NCBI GenBank assembly: GCA_003508835.1
Contig: PUFA01000162.1
Coordinates: forward strand, 558,001-622,000
Direction: 5' to 3'
From: Eonycteris spelaea
Taxonomy: Eukaryota; Chordata; Mammalia; Chiroptera; Pteropodidae
DNA length: 64,000 bases
The notes below the pieces were generated by a model. That model did not search any database. It was not told the DNA's origin and worked only from the letters and a program-made list of their open reading frames with translations. Both the position numbers and the translations under genes were made by a program. Positions 45,641-57,669 of this stretch are shown piece by piece. Numbering within the stretch: position 1 is the stretch's first letter; every line of letters starts with the position of its first letter.

Positions 45641-46259
45641 GTTGGTTGTAGTGGGCTGTAGATGAAACACCACTGGGCATTATTACATTGTTTAGGATAG
45701 ATATTTTGGGGCAATACTAGTTTCTCAATTTTTTTGTTGTTCGAAAATATCATAAATGAAAGTTTAAAAACATAACTAATAAGATGATGAAATAAACTAA
45801 ACTAAGAGAATTGTAAGTTTTGCATTAAATTTAGGAATATATTTTTTTAAGAATAAACTAATCCTAAATATGTTTGCTATTTACATGTGATTTTAAGAGA
45901 ATATGGCATATTAAAGAAACAGATTAGCCACATGGAGAAAAATAATTTAAAATTGTTTTTTGAATAAAAATTAGTAAAGATTAATAATAGAGGCACATAA
46001 TAATGTTTCAATAATTAAATAAGAGTTTCTATATGTCAGCCTATGTCATTCAAAAGAGAAGATATGAGAAGCGACATGGGTTCCCTGAATTTATAGAGTT
46101 TACAAATGTAGAAGAGTGATAAAAACACATCACACATATCTACTGTACAAAACAAAAAGGCAAGAATGCTACCAAAGGTAACAATGTATTAATTAGCATG
46201 GGATCATGTGAAAGATTTATTTGTATTAGGACTTGATTTGCTGGTGTGCAATATTGGAC

Positions 46260-46450
46260 AAACTTGGATTTTGGATTTTGGTGTCAGGCAGAATTAAATT
46301 CAAATCCTGGTTCCAATATTTGCCATGAAATTTTGCACAAAAAGCTTATCCTTGGCATTCTTACTTTGTAAAATTGGTATGATATTACCAATTTTGTAGA
46401 ATATTTATGGAAATTGTAATGTCAAAAATAAAAAATATTTAGCAGAGTGC
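46260..46450 (+). repeat. MIR SINE fragment
   Basis: ggtgtcaggcagaattaaat tcaaatcctggttcc, then cttactttgtaaaattggta tgatatta. Confidence 0.7.
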
Positions 46451-46454
46451 TAGT

Positions 46455-47390
46455 TTTCTCTACCTTTCATTTGTGGACTTATTTAAAATTTAATTCCTTT
46501 TTTTTAGATAAATTCTACACAATTTTTAACACAGGGGCTTAACATGCTAAATAAAATGAACACAGGTACGATTAATCATTAGAGTATGTAAATACCCTGG
46601 ATTAAAAGGGAAAACCCAAGCAAATCTCCAAATCTACCCTCTAGTGGCAAATTTGAGTAACTGCATAACTGCATATTTTCCATAAAATTTCTTATTCTAA
46701 AATAGACTGTGACTATCAAAACATTATTTTAAATAATAGAGTTTTTTTCATAAGAATAAACTGCATGTCCCTGTTCGGCCACTTATGGAATTAATTTTAT
46801 AGAAGTTAAATATTGGAGCTGTAAAAACAAAACACTGGTAGATTTGCAGCACATCCAGTATAACCACAGAGCAACTTTCCATATTAATGGCATAGATTTC
46901 TGGACCTGTGTGTAATCTGAAATATCTAATACTATTAGGTCATTTAAAAGTCAATTTCTTCTTCAAAATCTTTTTATAGCTGAAGTAATCAAAAGTATAT
47001 TATAGTAGATGGAAAATTATCACCTCTTTAAATGATGACAATATTTGTGCTTTAATCAGTGCATTTTGTAGCTACAGACTGCAATATCATTAATATCAAC
47101 ATTAGGGAGGTTACCATTAAGATTTTTAATATAACATCATAAGCATAATTTTTTCTCTATTATTTCAACTGTCTCTTTTGTTTCATATCTAGATAAACAA
47201 GCTAGTAATAGCTAAGGTTTGTATGGAATAATGTATAAAAGTCACTAAGCTGAACAACATTTTAAGATATGAGAATTGTCTTTCATAAGAGATATATTAT
47301 TTACCTGATTTCATGAATAAAAGATCACAATAGGTATAAGTAATTTAGAATTGTGAGTTTCTGATTATAAAGCATAGCCAAATGAAAGCA
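46455..47390. other. Intergenic DNA, no feature recognised
   Basis: AT-rich without named repeats or coding signal. Confidence 0.5.
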
Positions 47391-47399
47391 AATCGACAG

Positions 47400-47640
47400 C
47401 ATAACACAACATGGTCTGTTGAACAGACTTAAGACAATGATCATAAGAGTAGAGATTCCTGGTCAGCACCATCAATATCACCTTGGAAACTGTTAGAAAT
47501 GAAAATTTTTAGATTATGGTAGTCCTACAAATGAGGAACACTGGGGTTTAGCTCTAGCAATTTGTGTTTGAAAAGCTTTCTAGGTGATTCTGCTGTATGC
47601 TGAAAATTGATCTTGGGATACCATTCTTCAAGGTATTTCT
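47400..47640. mobile_element. MER5A-like hAT fragment
   Basis: cagcaccatcaatatcacct tggaaactgttagaaatg, gctctagcaatttgtgtttg and ctaggtgattctgctgtatg match MER5A order. Confidence 0.65.
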
Positions 47641-48109
47641 GCACTTCTCAGATCAGTTTTTGTTCCAGACTATCTTTTTGAGGATGTTTGCATAGCAGAC
47701 AGAGGTTATATTTCTTTCTAGGCTAGAGGGACGGTTTGTTCCTGAGCAGTATAATAAAGAAAATGTTTTTCTCTGGGGCAGAGATTTCACAGGTTTCCTA
47801 GTAGCCCCCTGCATAAGATTGGGAGTTTCCTAAATTCGGGGCCCCTCAGTGTGACATAGACTCCCTGTAGGTGCAACATTCACCTGGGTCTACTTTCATA
47901 TCATCCTATGGGACTTGGGAAACTAGTGAAGGTCATGAGGTCTGCTGTGCTATGAGTAACAGATTACTTTGTCTCTGACCCAGGAGTTTCCTGTCTTCTG
48001 CCAGCATCCATGAAATATGTAGGCTACCTTGCTAGTTTGCAAGATTATTTACATCTTTGACAGTTTAGAGCTACTGGACCAAATAAATTGGATCTCTCTC
48101 ACTTTAGTT

Positions 48110-48380
48110 AGCTCTATGCTTAGTTTTCATTTCTCACAGGGTCCTTTCCCGAGCACACTGTTTAACATAGTGCCTTGTGCTGTTCCTACTCCCCTATCTG
48201 CTATATATTTTATTATCATCAATTATTATTGCCTGATATCATAATATATATCTGTTTATGTTTATCATCAATTCCACCAGCAAACTGTAAGCTCTATGAG
48301 GGCAAGGGTTTGTCTTTTGTTGTGCATTTAGAACAATGTCTAGCATATAAATATTAAATATAAATATTTGTTAAATAAAA
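48110..48380 (+). mobile_element. L2 3' end
   Basis: gcaaactgtaagctctatga gggcaagggtttgtc, atttagaacaatgtctagca, then an ATAAATATT-type tail is the L2 3' terminus. Confidence 0.8.
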
Positions 48381-48389
48381 TATCAATAT

Positions 48390-49790
48390 AATATATTCTA
48401 CATAAGTTATGCTTTTTAACTGAATATAAAATTTTTCTAATACAATGCAGATTTAATAGATCAAGAAGCTTTAAAAAAATTTTAACCTTATAATCAATTT
48501 TGGCCTATTTCGATAATAAGTTCAGAAAACATTTTGTATCATTATTTTGACAAACATTTGGCAGAAGGTATTCAAAAATAACTCTGGGATATCATTCCAA
48601 TACCTTCTCACTTCTTTTTGTTTGTTTGTTTGAACTCGCTTTAGAGCCAAACCATTTTCAGATCTTCTAATCTTTTATCTCTTTTGTTGATTTGACCTGT
48701 TTTGAATTCAAGCAGCCTTTAGAACTCTGAAGAATATATGCTGAAGTAAATATGTGCTATGGGATGCTTTAAAATAAAGGTATGAAACAGAATTCTAATT
48801 TGAATTTAAATTTGAAGATCTCATGTTTATAACAAGTTTATATTACTGCTTTCTTGAAAATATAGATATTCTTCTCTACCTTCTAATTGAATAGAATACA
48901 CTCAGTTTTAGGTTACCAGATTCCATATTTACTATAGACCTTATTATGTCACCATTTTGTTATAATGCTTTGAATCTTTTCACAGTTTATTTTAGCTATA
49001 ATTTAATATTCTTGAGGAGGTTTTGAACTTACTGCTATTATCAGCAACTCATCTGAAAACTACCTCTTAGGGTGGGTTATTTGAGCACATACTTAATCTC
49101 TTTTGTATTTTTATTTGTTTTTCTGACTGCTCCTTTCAAAAAAAAATTCTAGAGTGTCATTTTACTTGTATTCTTAAATGTCTTTCCTTATTTGGCTTAG
49201 ATTATATATGTCATATGTACATATAACATAACAAATCAGATGAGGTTTGCTTTTGGAAGCTCAACTTCCTGTACCTTCTAATATCTTCCTTTCTTTACTT
49301 TTTTCTTGTCTCCATTCTTTCTTTTTCATTCTAATGTCAATCCAGCTATTATCTTTCTCTCTCACTTTCAGAGAAAGCTTACATTCAACTCACATTTTTC
49401 TTTCATCAGATATCTGATGAAAAAGCCTAGTAACACAGATATGCAGTATTACCCTGAGTAATACTTCATAAAATCCTCAGCAACCCTGCTCCCCTTAGAT
49501 GCCTCTAGAAATATTTAATCTGGCAATGTAACAAATATTTAGATCAGCTTTGTGCAACAAAATGAGAAGAATATGTGGATTTTAGCCCTGACAATATCAA
49601 TTAGATGACATTTCTTGTGGTTTTTAACTTCTCTGACCTTTAATGTTGTCACTGGGCAAATGATGAGATTAAATTAGGTAATTCTGAGCTCTCTTTAAAA
49701 TTTAAAATACCATGATTTGAAAAAAAAATGAGTCATATTATTTCTAGTTGGAGAAGAGATGGTATAAATAAATAACTTCAGATTTATGAA
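48390..49790. other. Intergenic DNA, no feature recognised
   Basis: AT-rich. A pyrimidine-rich stretch lies at 49.28-49.40 kb. No gene signal. Confidence 0.5.
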
Positions 49791-49824
49791 GATTTGGGAT
49801 TGTAGGTTGAAGAATTTGAAGCCT

Positions 49825-50685
49825 TTTGGCTCTCTGACAGCACCATGGTGGTCAACAAGAACAAATGCCTTATTAAAGGCAGCAAAAAGGGGGCTGAAAA
49901 GAAGTGGTTGACCCATTTTTAAGGAAAGATCTGTATGATGTGAAAACACCAGCTATATTCGATGTAAGAAATATTGGAAAAATACTAGTTATGAGAACTC
50001 GAGGAACCAAAATCCCATTTGATGGCCTCCAGGGTTGTGTTTTTGAAGTGCCTAGATGATCTGCAGAATGATGAAGTTGCATTTATAAAATTCAAGCTAA
50101 TTACTGAGGATGTTCAGGGCAAAAAATTGCCTGACTAGTTTCCATGGAATGAATCTTACCTGTAACGAAATATGCTCCAGTCAAAAAATAGCAGACCATG
50201 ATTGAAGCTCATGTTAATGTTATGCTGATACCAATAGCTATTTGCTTCATCTATTCTGTGTTGGTTTTACTAAAAAATGCAACTGTCAGATTCAGAACAC
50301 CTCTTATGGTCAGCATTAACACACCCACCAAATCCAGAAGATGATTGAAATCATGACCCAAGAGGTACAGACAAATGACTTGAAAAAAGTGGTCAATAAA
50401 CTGATTCCTGACAGTATTGGAAAAAACATAGAACAGCCTTGCCAGTCTATTTATCCACTCCATGATGTGTTTGTTAGAAAAGTCAAAATGCTGAAGAAGC
50501 CCAAGTTTAAATTAGTAAATTCATGGAACTTCATGGTGGAGGTAGCAGTTCTGGAAAAGCTACTGAGGATGAGACAGATGCTAAAGTTGAATGAGCTGAT
50601 GGATATGCATCCCCAGTCCAAGGATCTGTTTAAAATTCAGACTTTTCATGGTGACAAATAAAACTTATTCATTTTTTTAAAAAAG
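49825..50685 (+). pseudogene. RPS3A: RPS3A processed pseudogene
   Basis: Intronless copy of ribosomal protein S3A mRNA (small ribosomal subunit). It starts with the 5' UTR-like cttttggctctctgac and ATG at 49845, then [20 protein letters not shown]. Later blocks include [40 protein letters not shown] and [16 protein letters not shown]. The stop equivalent is at 50631-50633, followed by the RPS3A 3' UTR with an AATAAA and a degraded A-rich tail. The frame breaks early (TTTTTAAGG around 49.915 kb) and shifts again, so no full protein is made. Near-identical flanks, taggttgaagaa at about 49803 and taagttgaagaa at about 50688, look like the target-site duplication of L1-mediated retroposition. Confidence 0.95.
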
Positions 50686-50699
50686 AGTAAGTTGAAGAA

Positions 50700-52160
50700 C
50701 GGATAAGATCTTAGGAATTAGTTTAGAATATTAATCATAGAGACTAGAGAAAGGAAGACCGTTAAAGATGCCACTGCAACAGTTCAAGCATTATGTGTTT
50801 ACAGCGATCATAGTAGACAAGGAGAGGAAGAACTGATATTTTAAAGAAATTGACAGAAGAATGAATAAGAAATCGGATATATTTTATGTTAAAAATATTA
50901 CCTAGCTAATTTCATTAACAAAAGGCCTAAAACAATGACCAACCAATAAAAAATGATCCCTCTCACTAGTGTAGAATATGATTTCCCAAAAGGACCAGGA
51001 TTTCTTAGAGAAATAATTGATTCCAGAGCACCAGTAACAAACCTACAAGATGACAGGTTTGGCCAAAAGGACTTTGGAACCAATTTATGGAGGCTCTCAC
51101 AAGCAACAGAAGGGACAATTTTAATATCAATAAGGATAAAAATTACATCGAACTGGCACATCATATGCATAGGAACATGAATTTATTATAATATTAAAAC
51201 AGAATATTAATTCTAGAAATTGAAAAAGGGAAAGAATTGTGTTTTGAATAACCAGATAATATATAAAGAAAATTTTCCCTTATGGAAGTATCTCTGCATA
51301 CAAATGAAGAAGAAATGATTAAATTAGAATGTCACCATCCTCTAATCTCTAATGAACTACTGGATCTGGGTACTGAAAAGAAATGACCACTGACATCCTA
51401 AAAGAGGGGCAGATAGGCATTATGATCCTCATTATATAAAAACAAAACATGGTCTAAGAAGTAGTTATTTTTTTTTAATCTTAATCTGATCAAGGTTATA
51501 ATTTATAAGGGTGGTTCTCAGTGTGGAGGGTGAACAATGTTGCCCTAATATGATATTTGGCAATGTCTGGATACATTTTTAGTTGTCACAACTTAGGATG
51601 TATGTGTACTACTGAAATCTAGTGGGTAGAGGCCTGGGATGCTGCTAAATATCTACAATGATCAGAACAGTAAAAAATTATCTGGCCAAAAATGTCAATA
51701 GTGTTGAGGTTAAGAAAGTTTGATTTACAGGAAATATGATGGGGAGATGAAGGAGTTAAGTATTACTACAAGAATATTATCAGCAAATCTCAATTTTGTG
51801 AAATTATAAGAAAAAGACACAATTCCTTCAACAATAACAAAAAAAAGTTAAGGAGTTAAAAGAAAGGGGAAAGATAACCTATAGACATAAAAGACAAGGA
51901 CTAGATAAGCCAATTAAAGGTAAAGACCTTATTTGGATTCTGATTCAAACAAACTGTAAAAAATTGACATTTATGAGTGAATTAAAAATTTGAACACTGG
52001 CTGGATATTGAATGATATTAAGAAAATTTGCATGTGATAATGTATTGTTATGTTAAAGAAAGAGACCTTATCTTCTAGAAATACATCCTGAAATACTCAG
52101 AGATGAAAGATGTGATGTCTAAAATTTGCTTCATATTAATACGGGAAGAGAGAAGTGACT
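50700..52160 (+). repeat. Old repeat block interrupted by a MER20-like copy
   Basis: The 51.74-52.14 kb part (gatggggagatgaaggagtt, atttggattctgattcaaac aaactgtaaa, gaacactggctggatattga atgatatt) is the same old family as 45.25 kb. The 50.9-51.47 kb part, with overlapping 75- and 90-codon ORFs, may be its 5' side. Confidence 0.4.
51505..51730 (+). mobile_element. MER20-like hAT transposon copy
   Basis: gtggttctcagtgtggaggg, atatttggcaatgtctggat acatttttagttgtcacaac, tagtgggtagaggcctggga tgctgctaaa and tgtcaatagtgttgaggtta agaaa match MER20 as I recall it nearly end to end. Confidence 0.88.
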
Positions 52161-52889
52161 AGAGAAATAAATCTTTGAAAATCAGCTAATACGTTGATAG
52201 TTCAGATTTAGGAATGAGAGATATTAGCAGAGCTGCTGTGGGAGCAAATATATTTACTGGTGTTCAAAGAGCAAAACCAAAGCTGCCTTTGTTTGCAAAA
52301 TGCAGACTAAAAGAAGGGCAGTTAACTGGAAAGTGCAGGAGACTATAAGGATATAATGATTGTTCTTTTCTTGAGAAGGCAGAGTTAAAGAAACATCTGA
52401 TTCCTTAATTTTTATTAATATTTGTCATTAGTCACTGAGATTCTCATGTGAACTTATTAAAGGCTGCCAAAGAAGTTTACTGAAATAATTTAAATAAATA
52501 TCCCTAAATGATATTCTTAGAATTTTTTGTTGGTTTCCATTTTAAAACTTCCAAGTAGTATAACTTTCAATTAAAAACAATTATTAAAAAACATTTTTCA
52601 TTCCAAAAATTAAAACTATTAATCATCGAGGAAAGGTACTGATAAGTTTAAAGGTAAGTTTAAATGCAGCTTTGCTTGAAATAATTTGCTAAGCCATTAA
52701 AATCATTCCTTTCTTTCCTGCCCAAAGCACCTGTTTTCATTTAAATGGATTAATAGTTATTTTCAGCTGGTAGTCCTAGAAAAATTCCCCACCAGGAGCA
52801 CTTGAAAGAATATTTAAAAAATATGCTTTAGGTAAAGTGTTAAGGGTTCAGACTCGCAAGCTAAATTTTAACAGCGTGAGAAATGATAC

Positions 52890-52961
52890 CTGGGTCCAGT
52901 GGAGGATGTTTTGAACAAAAGTTCCTGCTGGGTTATGGGATAGATATATATCCGGGTGACT
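52890..52961 (-). pseudogene. LIPF: LIPF remnant, coding exon 7 equivalent (72 nt, open)
   Basis: Exactly 72 nt with a ttctag acceptor and gtatc donor. Encodes [20 protein letters not shown] then HWTQ, undamaged. Its open frame explains why an exon-level search alone could mistake this gene for a live one. Confidence 0.87.
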
Positions 52962-53089
52962 CTAGAAAGAAAGCACATATGCATGCATGTGTGCATACAC
53001 ACACACTTAGATGCATATTCAGTTTCTCAAACAGCTAAAATGTAAGTTTTCCTGATTCAGTTCACGTGTTTAAGGGCAGTGTTTACTGG

Positions 53090-53310
53090 AAGGATATGAA
53101 CAACATAGCTGTACGTTACTTTAGAGCTTACAAAGTACAATTGCGTGGGATAAGTTGTTCAATTCGTAGCCACTCAAAGAAGAGAGTTTATCATCTCTAT
53201 TTTATCAAAATAGAAATTGGGGCTCAAAGAAGTTTAAAGAAATATCCCACGTCTCCCAGATTGGGTAGAGCCAGAGACTTTAATCTAGGTCTCTAGTCTA
53301 ACTTCTCAGC
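53090..53310 (+). repeat. Old mammalian interspersed repeat
   Basis: tctctattttatcaaaatag aaattggggctcaaag and gggtagagccagagacttta atctaggtc resemble the 17.4 and 26.8 kb copies. It sits between exons 6 and 7 of the LIPF remnant. Confidence 0.5.
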
Positions 53311-53379
53311 ATTTGACTCTTCTCTAACAAGTGCCAGAGGGCAGGGAAAAATGTCCACACACAGGCTTCTGGTTTTGCA

Positions 53380-53515
53380 GAACTTTATATATAATACATA
53401 TATATGTATATTGCATATTATTATATATAATAGTCATTATATGCAGTAATTATTTTTTTCTATATATATATATAATAGTCATAATATGTAGTAATTGTTA
53501 TTTTTTCTACATACT
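53380..53515 (+). repeat. TA-rich tract with imperfect tandem duplication
   Basis: Two copies of tatatataatagtcataata-like text (tagtcattatatgcagtaat and tagtcataatatgtagtaat), about 49 bp apart. Confidence 0.8.
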
Positions 53516-53728
53516 GCTTACTTTAGGGGGCAATGGGATGATGAAAGGGAATTGGGGAAGACAAAACTAGGAGTAATGACTTGTAATTTTTCTTGGGCTT
53601 AATTGCATATCATAGACACAATTCTGAAGCTACTCCAGTTCTTATAAAGTACCATTTTTAAATGATTGGAAAAGTAATCAAAAGTGTTGCTCAAAATATT
53701 CAGAATAGAAATTTTAATGCACACAAAC

Positions 53729-53876
53729 CATGTTCAAGTTCTTACTGTCAAATCCACAAATAATAAATAAGAAATTGCTGCAGAGGAGATTCAGTAGCTC
53801 ACAGAAGCACATTTCAGCAGCAAGAAATTTATCAAAAAAAGTGATGTGGATAGAATATTTTGTTACCAAATATAAT
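53729..53876 (-). pseudogene. LIPF: LIPF remnant, coding exon 6 equivalent
   Basis: Acceptor ttttcag and donor gtttgt are present. It begins [14 protein letters not shown]. The seventh T at 53834-53840 (A-run on the plus strand) then shifts frame, and TGA TAA follow at once. The remainder (DKFLAAEMC...[17 protein letters not shown]) is open only in the other frame. Confidence 0.87.
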
Positions 53877-55406
53877 CTGAAAACTAAAAGCATTATTAGA
53901 GGGTTACAAAAATCAAGCCACAGAAGACTCATTAATTTGTCTAATGTACTGAGATAAGTGTGAATGGATTGATGATATTTTCATATTTTTATATGTTTTA
54001 GGAATTTCCAATACTTTAATTCTTACAATAAAGTTTTAGAAAGGACAGATATTAATATTGAATATTTATTACACTGAAAACTGTACTGGCTGCTGAGAAG
54101 TATAAGACACAAAGAGTTACAGTCTAGTTGGGGTGATAAGAATTATGGAATAAAATTATAAAACAACATGGTAGAATGTCATAATTAAGTGTTACGATGT
54201 GTCATTACAAGATCAGAAAGGGAAATGGTGACTCTGAGCCACATTTTCAGCAGTCTTGAGATAAAGACAATGATGCTAGGTAGTTTAATAATTGCAAGGA
54301 TTTAACCTAACACTTCTCTAGGAAAATGGACATGTCATCCCCATTTTATGCATGAAAAAATATGAGATTAATAAATAGTCAGAGTCTTGGGCTAATTACA
54401 ACTGATTATAACTAGGATCCTGACCCAAGCCTTAAGCCTCTGACTTAAGGCCTAAAGTGGTTTTTGTTCTTGTTGTTGCTTTGTTTTGTTTTTTACCACT
54501 CTCTACATTGCCTATCAGAAAATCTGTTACAAGGAGGAAATAAGTTCTGCAACAAAGTAGCCAGTAAACATACACAGGATCATCACAAAATTTGACATTT
54601 TGAATAAAAGCTTTGGCTGTAAGCAAAGTCTCTTAGGCTTTAGACACACATTTAAGACTGAAAAGAAATGAATAGTACAAAATCATACAAGGAAATGGCA
54701 TCATTACACTTTATAGCTCCAGGCTAAACTGTTCTAAAGGAAACTGCTGGTTTTGGTGGGCGGGAGAAGTAGGTGATTAAGCTTTGTAAAAATGTAGAGA
54801 TTATTAATCCACTTAATATGGTACGCCTACTTAATATTATGCTTTCTTAAAATCTATTCTACTGCCCTATGAAATCCCCATTTAAAGAGGAAGAAGCTCT
54901 TAGGAAAAAGTTTAGAAAGCTGAGTATTTGACAAGGAGTCTCAAAAACCTTGTCTCACTCAACCATTGCTTTTCCTGTTCTCCTTTTTCCTTCCCTTGCC
55001 TTTCTTTCCTATTTTTCCTCTTCCTAGTTTTCTTGGCCCAGGTAGCTTCAGTAATTATTGGACTATTTTATTTTGGTTTTATTTCCTCTTCCCTGCTCCA
55101 GGAATGGAATCACAGCCTTGATCAAGCTGTGTGGAGTGCTCGGTAAATGAAACATGAAGGAGTAAAAACTCTTGTAGGCATTGCTAACCCACAGAAAGTA
55201 ATCGGAACAAAGAAAAAAAATGGGGATATCACAAGCTGGAGTGGGGATTTGGACATGGTCAGTGCTATTCAAGAATAATAAAGTAAACGTGTACATTTCC
55301 ATTCTGGATATAAATATGACTGTTTACACGTTTTTGTTTTCTTTCCATCACTTTGAAATCTATGTACAATTTGATGTCTTAGATTCCGTTGAAGAGGGTC
55401 ACATAC

Positions 55407-55538
55407 TTTGAAGAGGAGTAGAGGAATAAGTAAGTTTGTTTAATAGGCTTTTGTATATTTCACAGTAGCACTGGAGCAAATGTACAAAAGGCTTTGATTC
55501 TTTTAGCCAGCTTGGCATTGTAGAAAAGGTAATAAAAC
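55407..55538 (-). pseudogene. LIPF: LIPF remnant, coding exon 5 equivalent
   Basis: Acceptor tgtttcag and donor gtatgtg survive. The reading GFITFST, then A-K-R-I-K, APV and KYTKSLLNKL can only be followed by changing frame. One-base losses are seen near ACA-AAT, at the APV-T step and in the AAA-AGC codons. Two more bases are missing near the 3' end. Confidence 0.83.
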
Positions 55539-55909
55539 CTGAAACAGCACAAGAAGGAATGGATGAAGCAGGGGTGTGTGTGTTACAAATGTGACATTAT
55601 TGTGGTTTTACTAGGATTGCCATCTGAGGAAAACTGAGAACCCGACAACCTCTGCTTATTCAAAGAGATAAGATTTTAGGATATTTGTTTCATTTTCATA
55701 GATTCTCTATGGGGACACGAGGCTAGAAATTTTAAAAACATAATAAACTTTTATCTGATTTTAGAAATAGGCCAACTTTAGGGTAATCATATGGTGACAA
55801 GAGAGTTATTTATACTACACATAGGTTTTAATGAATTTAGATTCATCTCATCAAATGAGATAATTAACTTTCAATAGGCTAAGATATGAGTAGGATATGT
55901 AAGCAGAAA

Positions 55910-56145
55910 AGTTAAAAGCAAAAGTTTTGAAATCTAACAAACAGGATTTGAATCCCAGCTCTGTCTATTAGCTTTGTAACCTTGGACAAGTCAAACCTAA
56001 ACTCCGAGAGCCTCAGTTTCCCCATCTAAAATATGGAGATAATAATGAGTGCTTCATTAGGTTGTGCAGGAACTAAACAAGATGAACTATGTAAAGTGTT
56101 TACCAGGATACTTGGCAACAGCAAATGCTTGACAAATGAGTAGCC
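55910..56145 (+). repeat. MIR SINE
   Basis: gatttgaatcccagctctgt, agctttgtaaccttggacaa gtc, gagcctcagtttccccatct aaaatatggagataataatg and tggcaacagcaaatgcttga form a good full MIR. Confidence 0.92.
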
Positions 56146-56149
56146 AAGA

Positions 56150-57660
56150 TAATTTGAGCATCTATGCACAGTAAATATACTCAGCTCCTGTCCTAATCAA
56201 TGGTTTTATGAACAGTAGCATATTAGTAGATTGGGATTTAATGAAATAGTTATGTTAAATTCTATCCAGTTAAACTACATAGAATAATTTTTCTCCATTG
56301 TTGATAATAGCATGTTAATGAGACTCAAAAATAGCCTGAAAAAAAGCCCTTTTACATTTAGATAACTACCTCACCTTTATAATATACAGCCTGATTTTAT
56401 TTGAGAAAGAATGATTTTCTAGGAGCATTGTTAATTAAGGGATTCTTTATTGGTTGCCTAACTCTTCAGATCATAGCCATCACATCACCCAGAGTAAGTA
56501 AGAATCATATGAGAGGAGCCTGAGTGGGTGTCAGTAGGTCACACATCAGGACAGGTGACTTCTCAGGTGCTCGCTGAGAATAAACTTAATCCTAGATCAG
56601 AAAAAATTCTAACAAGGATATTTATCTAACTTCCTACCACACAAAAGATGGGAAGATGTAAATATAAAGGCAAGAACAATGTTCAGAAATTTATGAGTGT
56701 GATGAAAGCAATTACAAATTATCCACCAGAGAGAAAGAATGGATATGCTCAAAATTCAAATAACTCAAAAGAATAGTAGGTTGGAGTTATTTGGTTTTAG
56801 AATAAGGAATTCTGCCAATTTATCTCAACAAATCTGAAGGAAATTATTTCATTGCATCTCAGTGCAGTAATTTTATAATGCTAGATTACTGAGAAAAGGT
56901 TAAACTATGTTCAATATGTACTATTTAAAAAGGCAAGAGTGTGTCATAAGTTGATGCAGATTTCTATTTGAAATGGTTAAAATTTTTCTGGGAAATTAAA
57001 AGAATAAATTTTAGTAATCTAGATTTCCCTCTTTTTTACAAAGGATTTTGAGTTGATTGTTGATCATGTGCTATTGCTTTTGTGCTGTACTGCCTGGATC
57101 CCCCTTCAAGTCTAAGGAATTTTTTTTTCAAGCTCAGCCGCAAAGGAGGTGGTGAATCCCCTCTGATTTTGCTTTTTCTCAATGAGAACCAAGGTTATGC
57201 TCCCTTCCTGAGGCAGCATGCATTTAATTACTTGTCAATGTGATGGGTAAAAAGGCCCAGCCACCTAGCCTCATTCGAGAAGAGCTATCAAATACAGAGT
57301 TGGCTGAGGCCTTTTTGCTCCTGCATCACAGCCTAATCCTGCTTTTTTGCCCTTTCACCTAAAAGTATATCTCTAAAGACATCCTGAATACTAATCCTCC
57401 TCTCCTTGAGAACATGATCTATTACATAATGATAAGGACATTGGGAAGCTCTACCTCACTGACCTTTTCCTCTGTCTAAACTTCTACAGGTGAGATCCAT
57501 GCTTTAGGACACACTGGCAGTAAGATTTTCACAGACTCCTACCACCAATTTTATCAACTTCCCTGCACATGCGTCTGTATATGGACACTCTGACTGCTTA
57601 GAATTGTGGTAGGAGGTAAAGTCATCAGCTGAGAGTGAAGATCAACATAAAAATGTATAA
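56150..57660. other. Intergenic DNA upstream of the LIPF remnant
   Basis: Where LIPF coding exons 1-4 would be expected, none was recognised on the minus strand. No other feature named. Confidence 0.5.
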
Positions 57661-57669
57661 TGCCTCATT

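Larger units (their letters stand above)
52890..55538 (-). pseudogene. LIPF: LIPF (gastric lipase) remnant, three decayed exons
   Basis: Gastric lipase hydrolyses dietary triglyceride in the stomach. Three consecutive exon equivalents survive, in the right order and spacing: coding exon 5 (55407-55538), exon 6 (53729-53876) and exon 7 (52890-52961). Gastric-lipase-like wording includes [29 protein letters not shown] and YLSHNPAGT...HWTQ, closer to remembered LIPF than to LIPK. Exon 5 is 132 nt instead of 137, with at least three separate one-base deletions. Exon 6 is 148 nt instead of 147, because a run of six T before the FFD codons has become seven. Exons with the nucleophile Ser, Asp and His were not found between 36.9 and 61 kb. 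Its position between LIPJ and LIPK matches the human LIPF position, so I infer the ortholog has decayed. A second intact LIPF copy elsewhere cannot be excluded. Confidence 0.85.

Noticed and set aside
50341..50661. 106-codon plus-strand ORF ending in a ribosomal-like sequence
   Set aside because: It is the 3' half of the RPS3A processed pseudogene, whose frame is broken upstream.
50898..51180. Overlapping 90-codon minus and 75-codon plus ORFs
   Set aside because: I considered a retroviral or lipase origin. No motif supports either, and it sits next to old repeat text.
56440..56490. Possible LIPF nucleophile exon (gatcatagccatcacatcac resembles the LIPK exon 4 reverse)
   Set aside because: Similarity covers only about 20 bases, with no splice sites or GHSQG coding.
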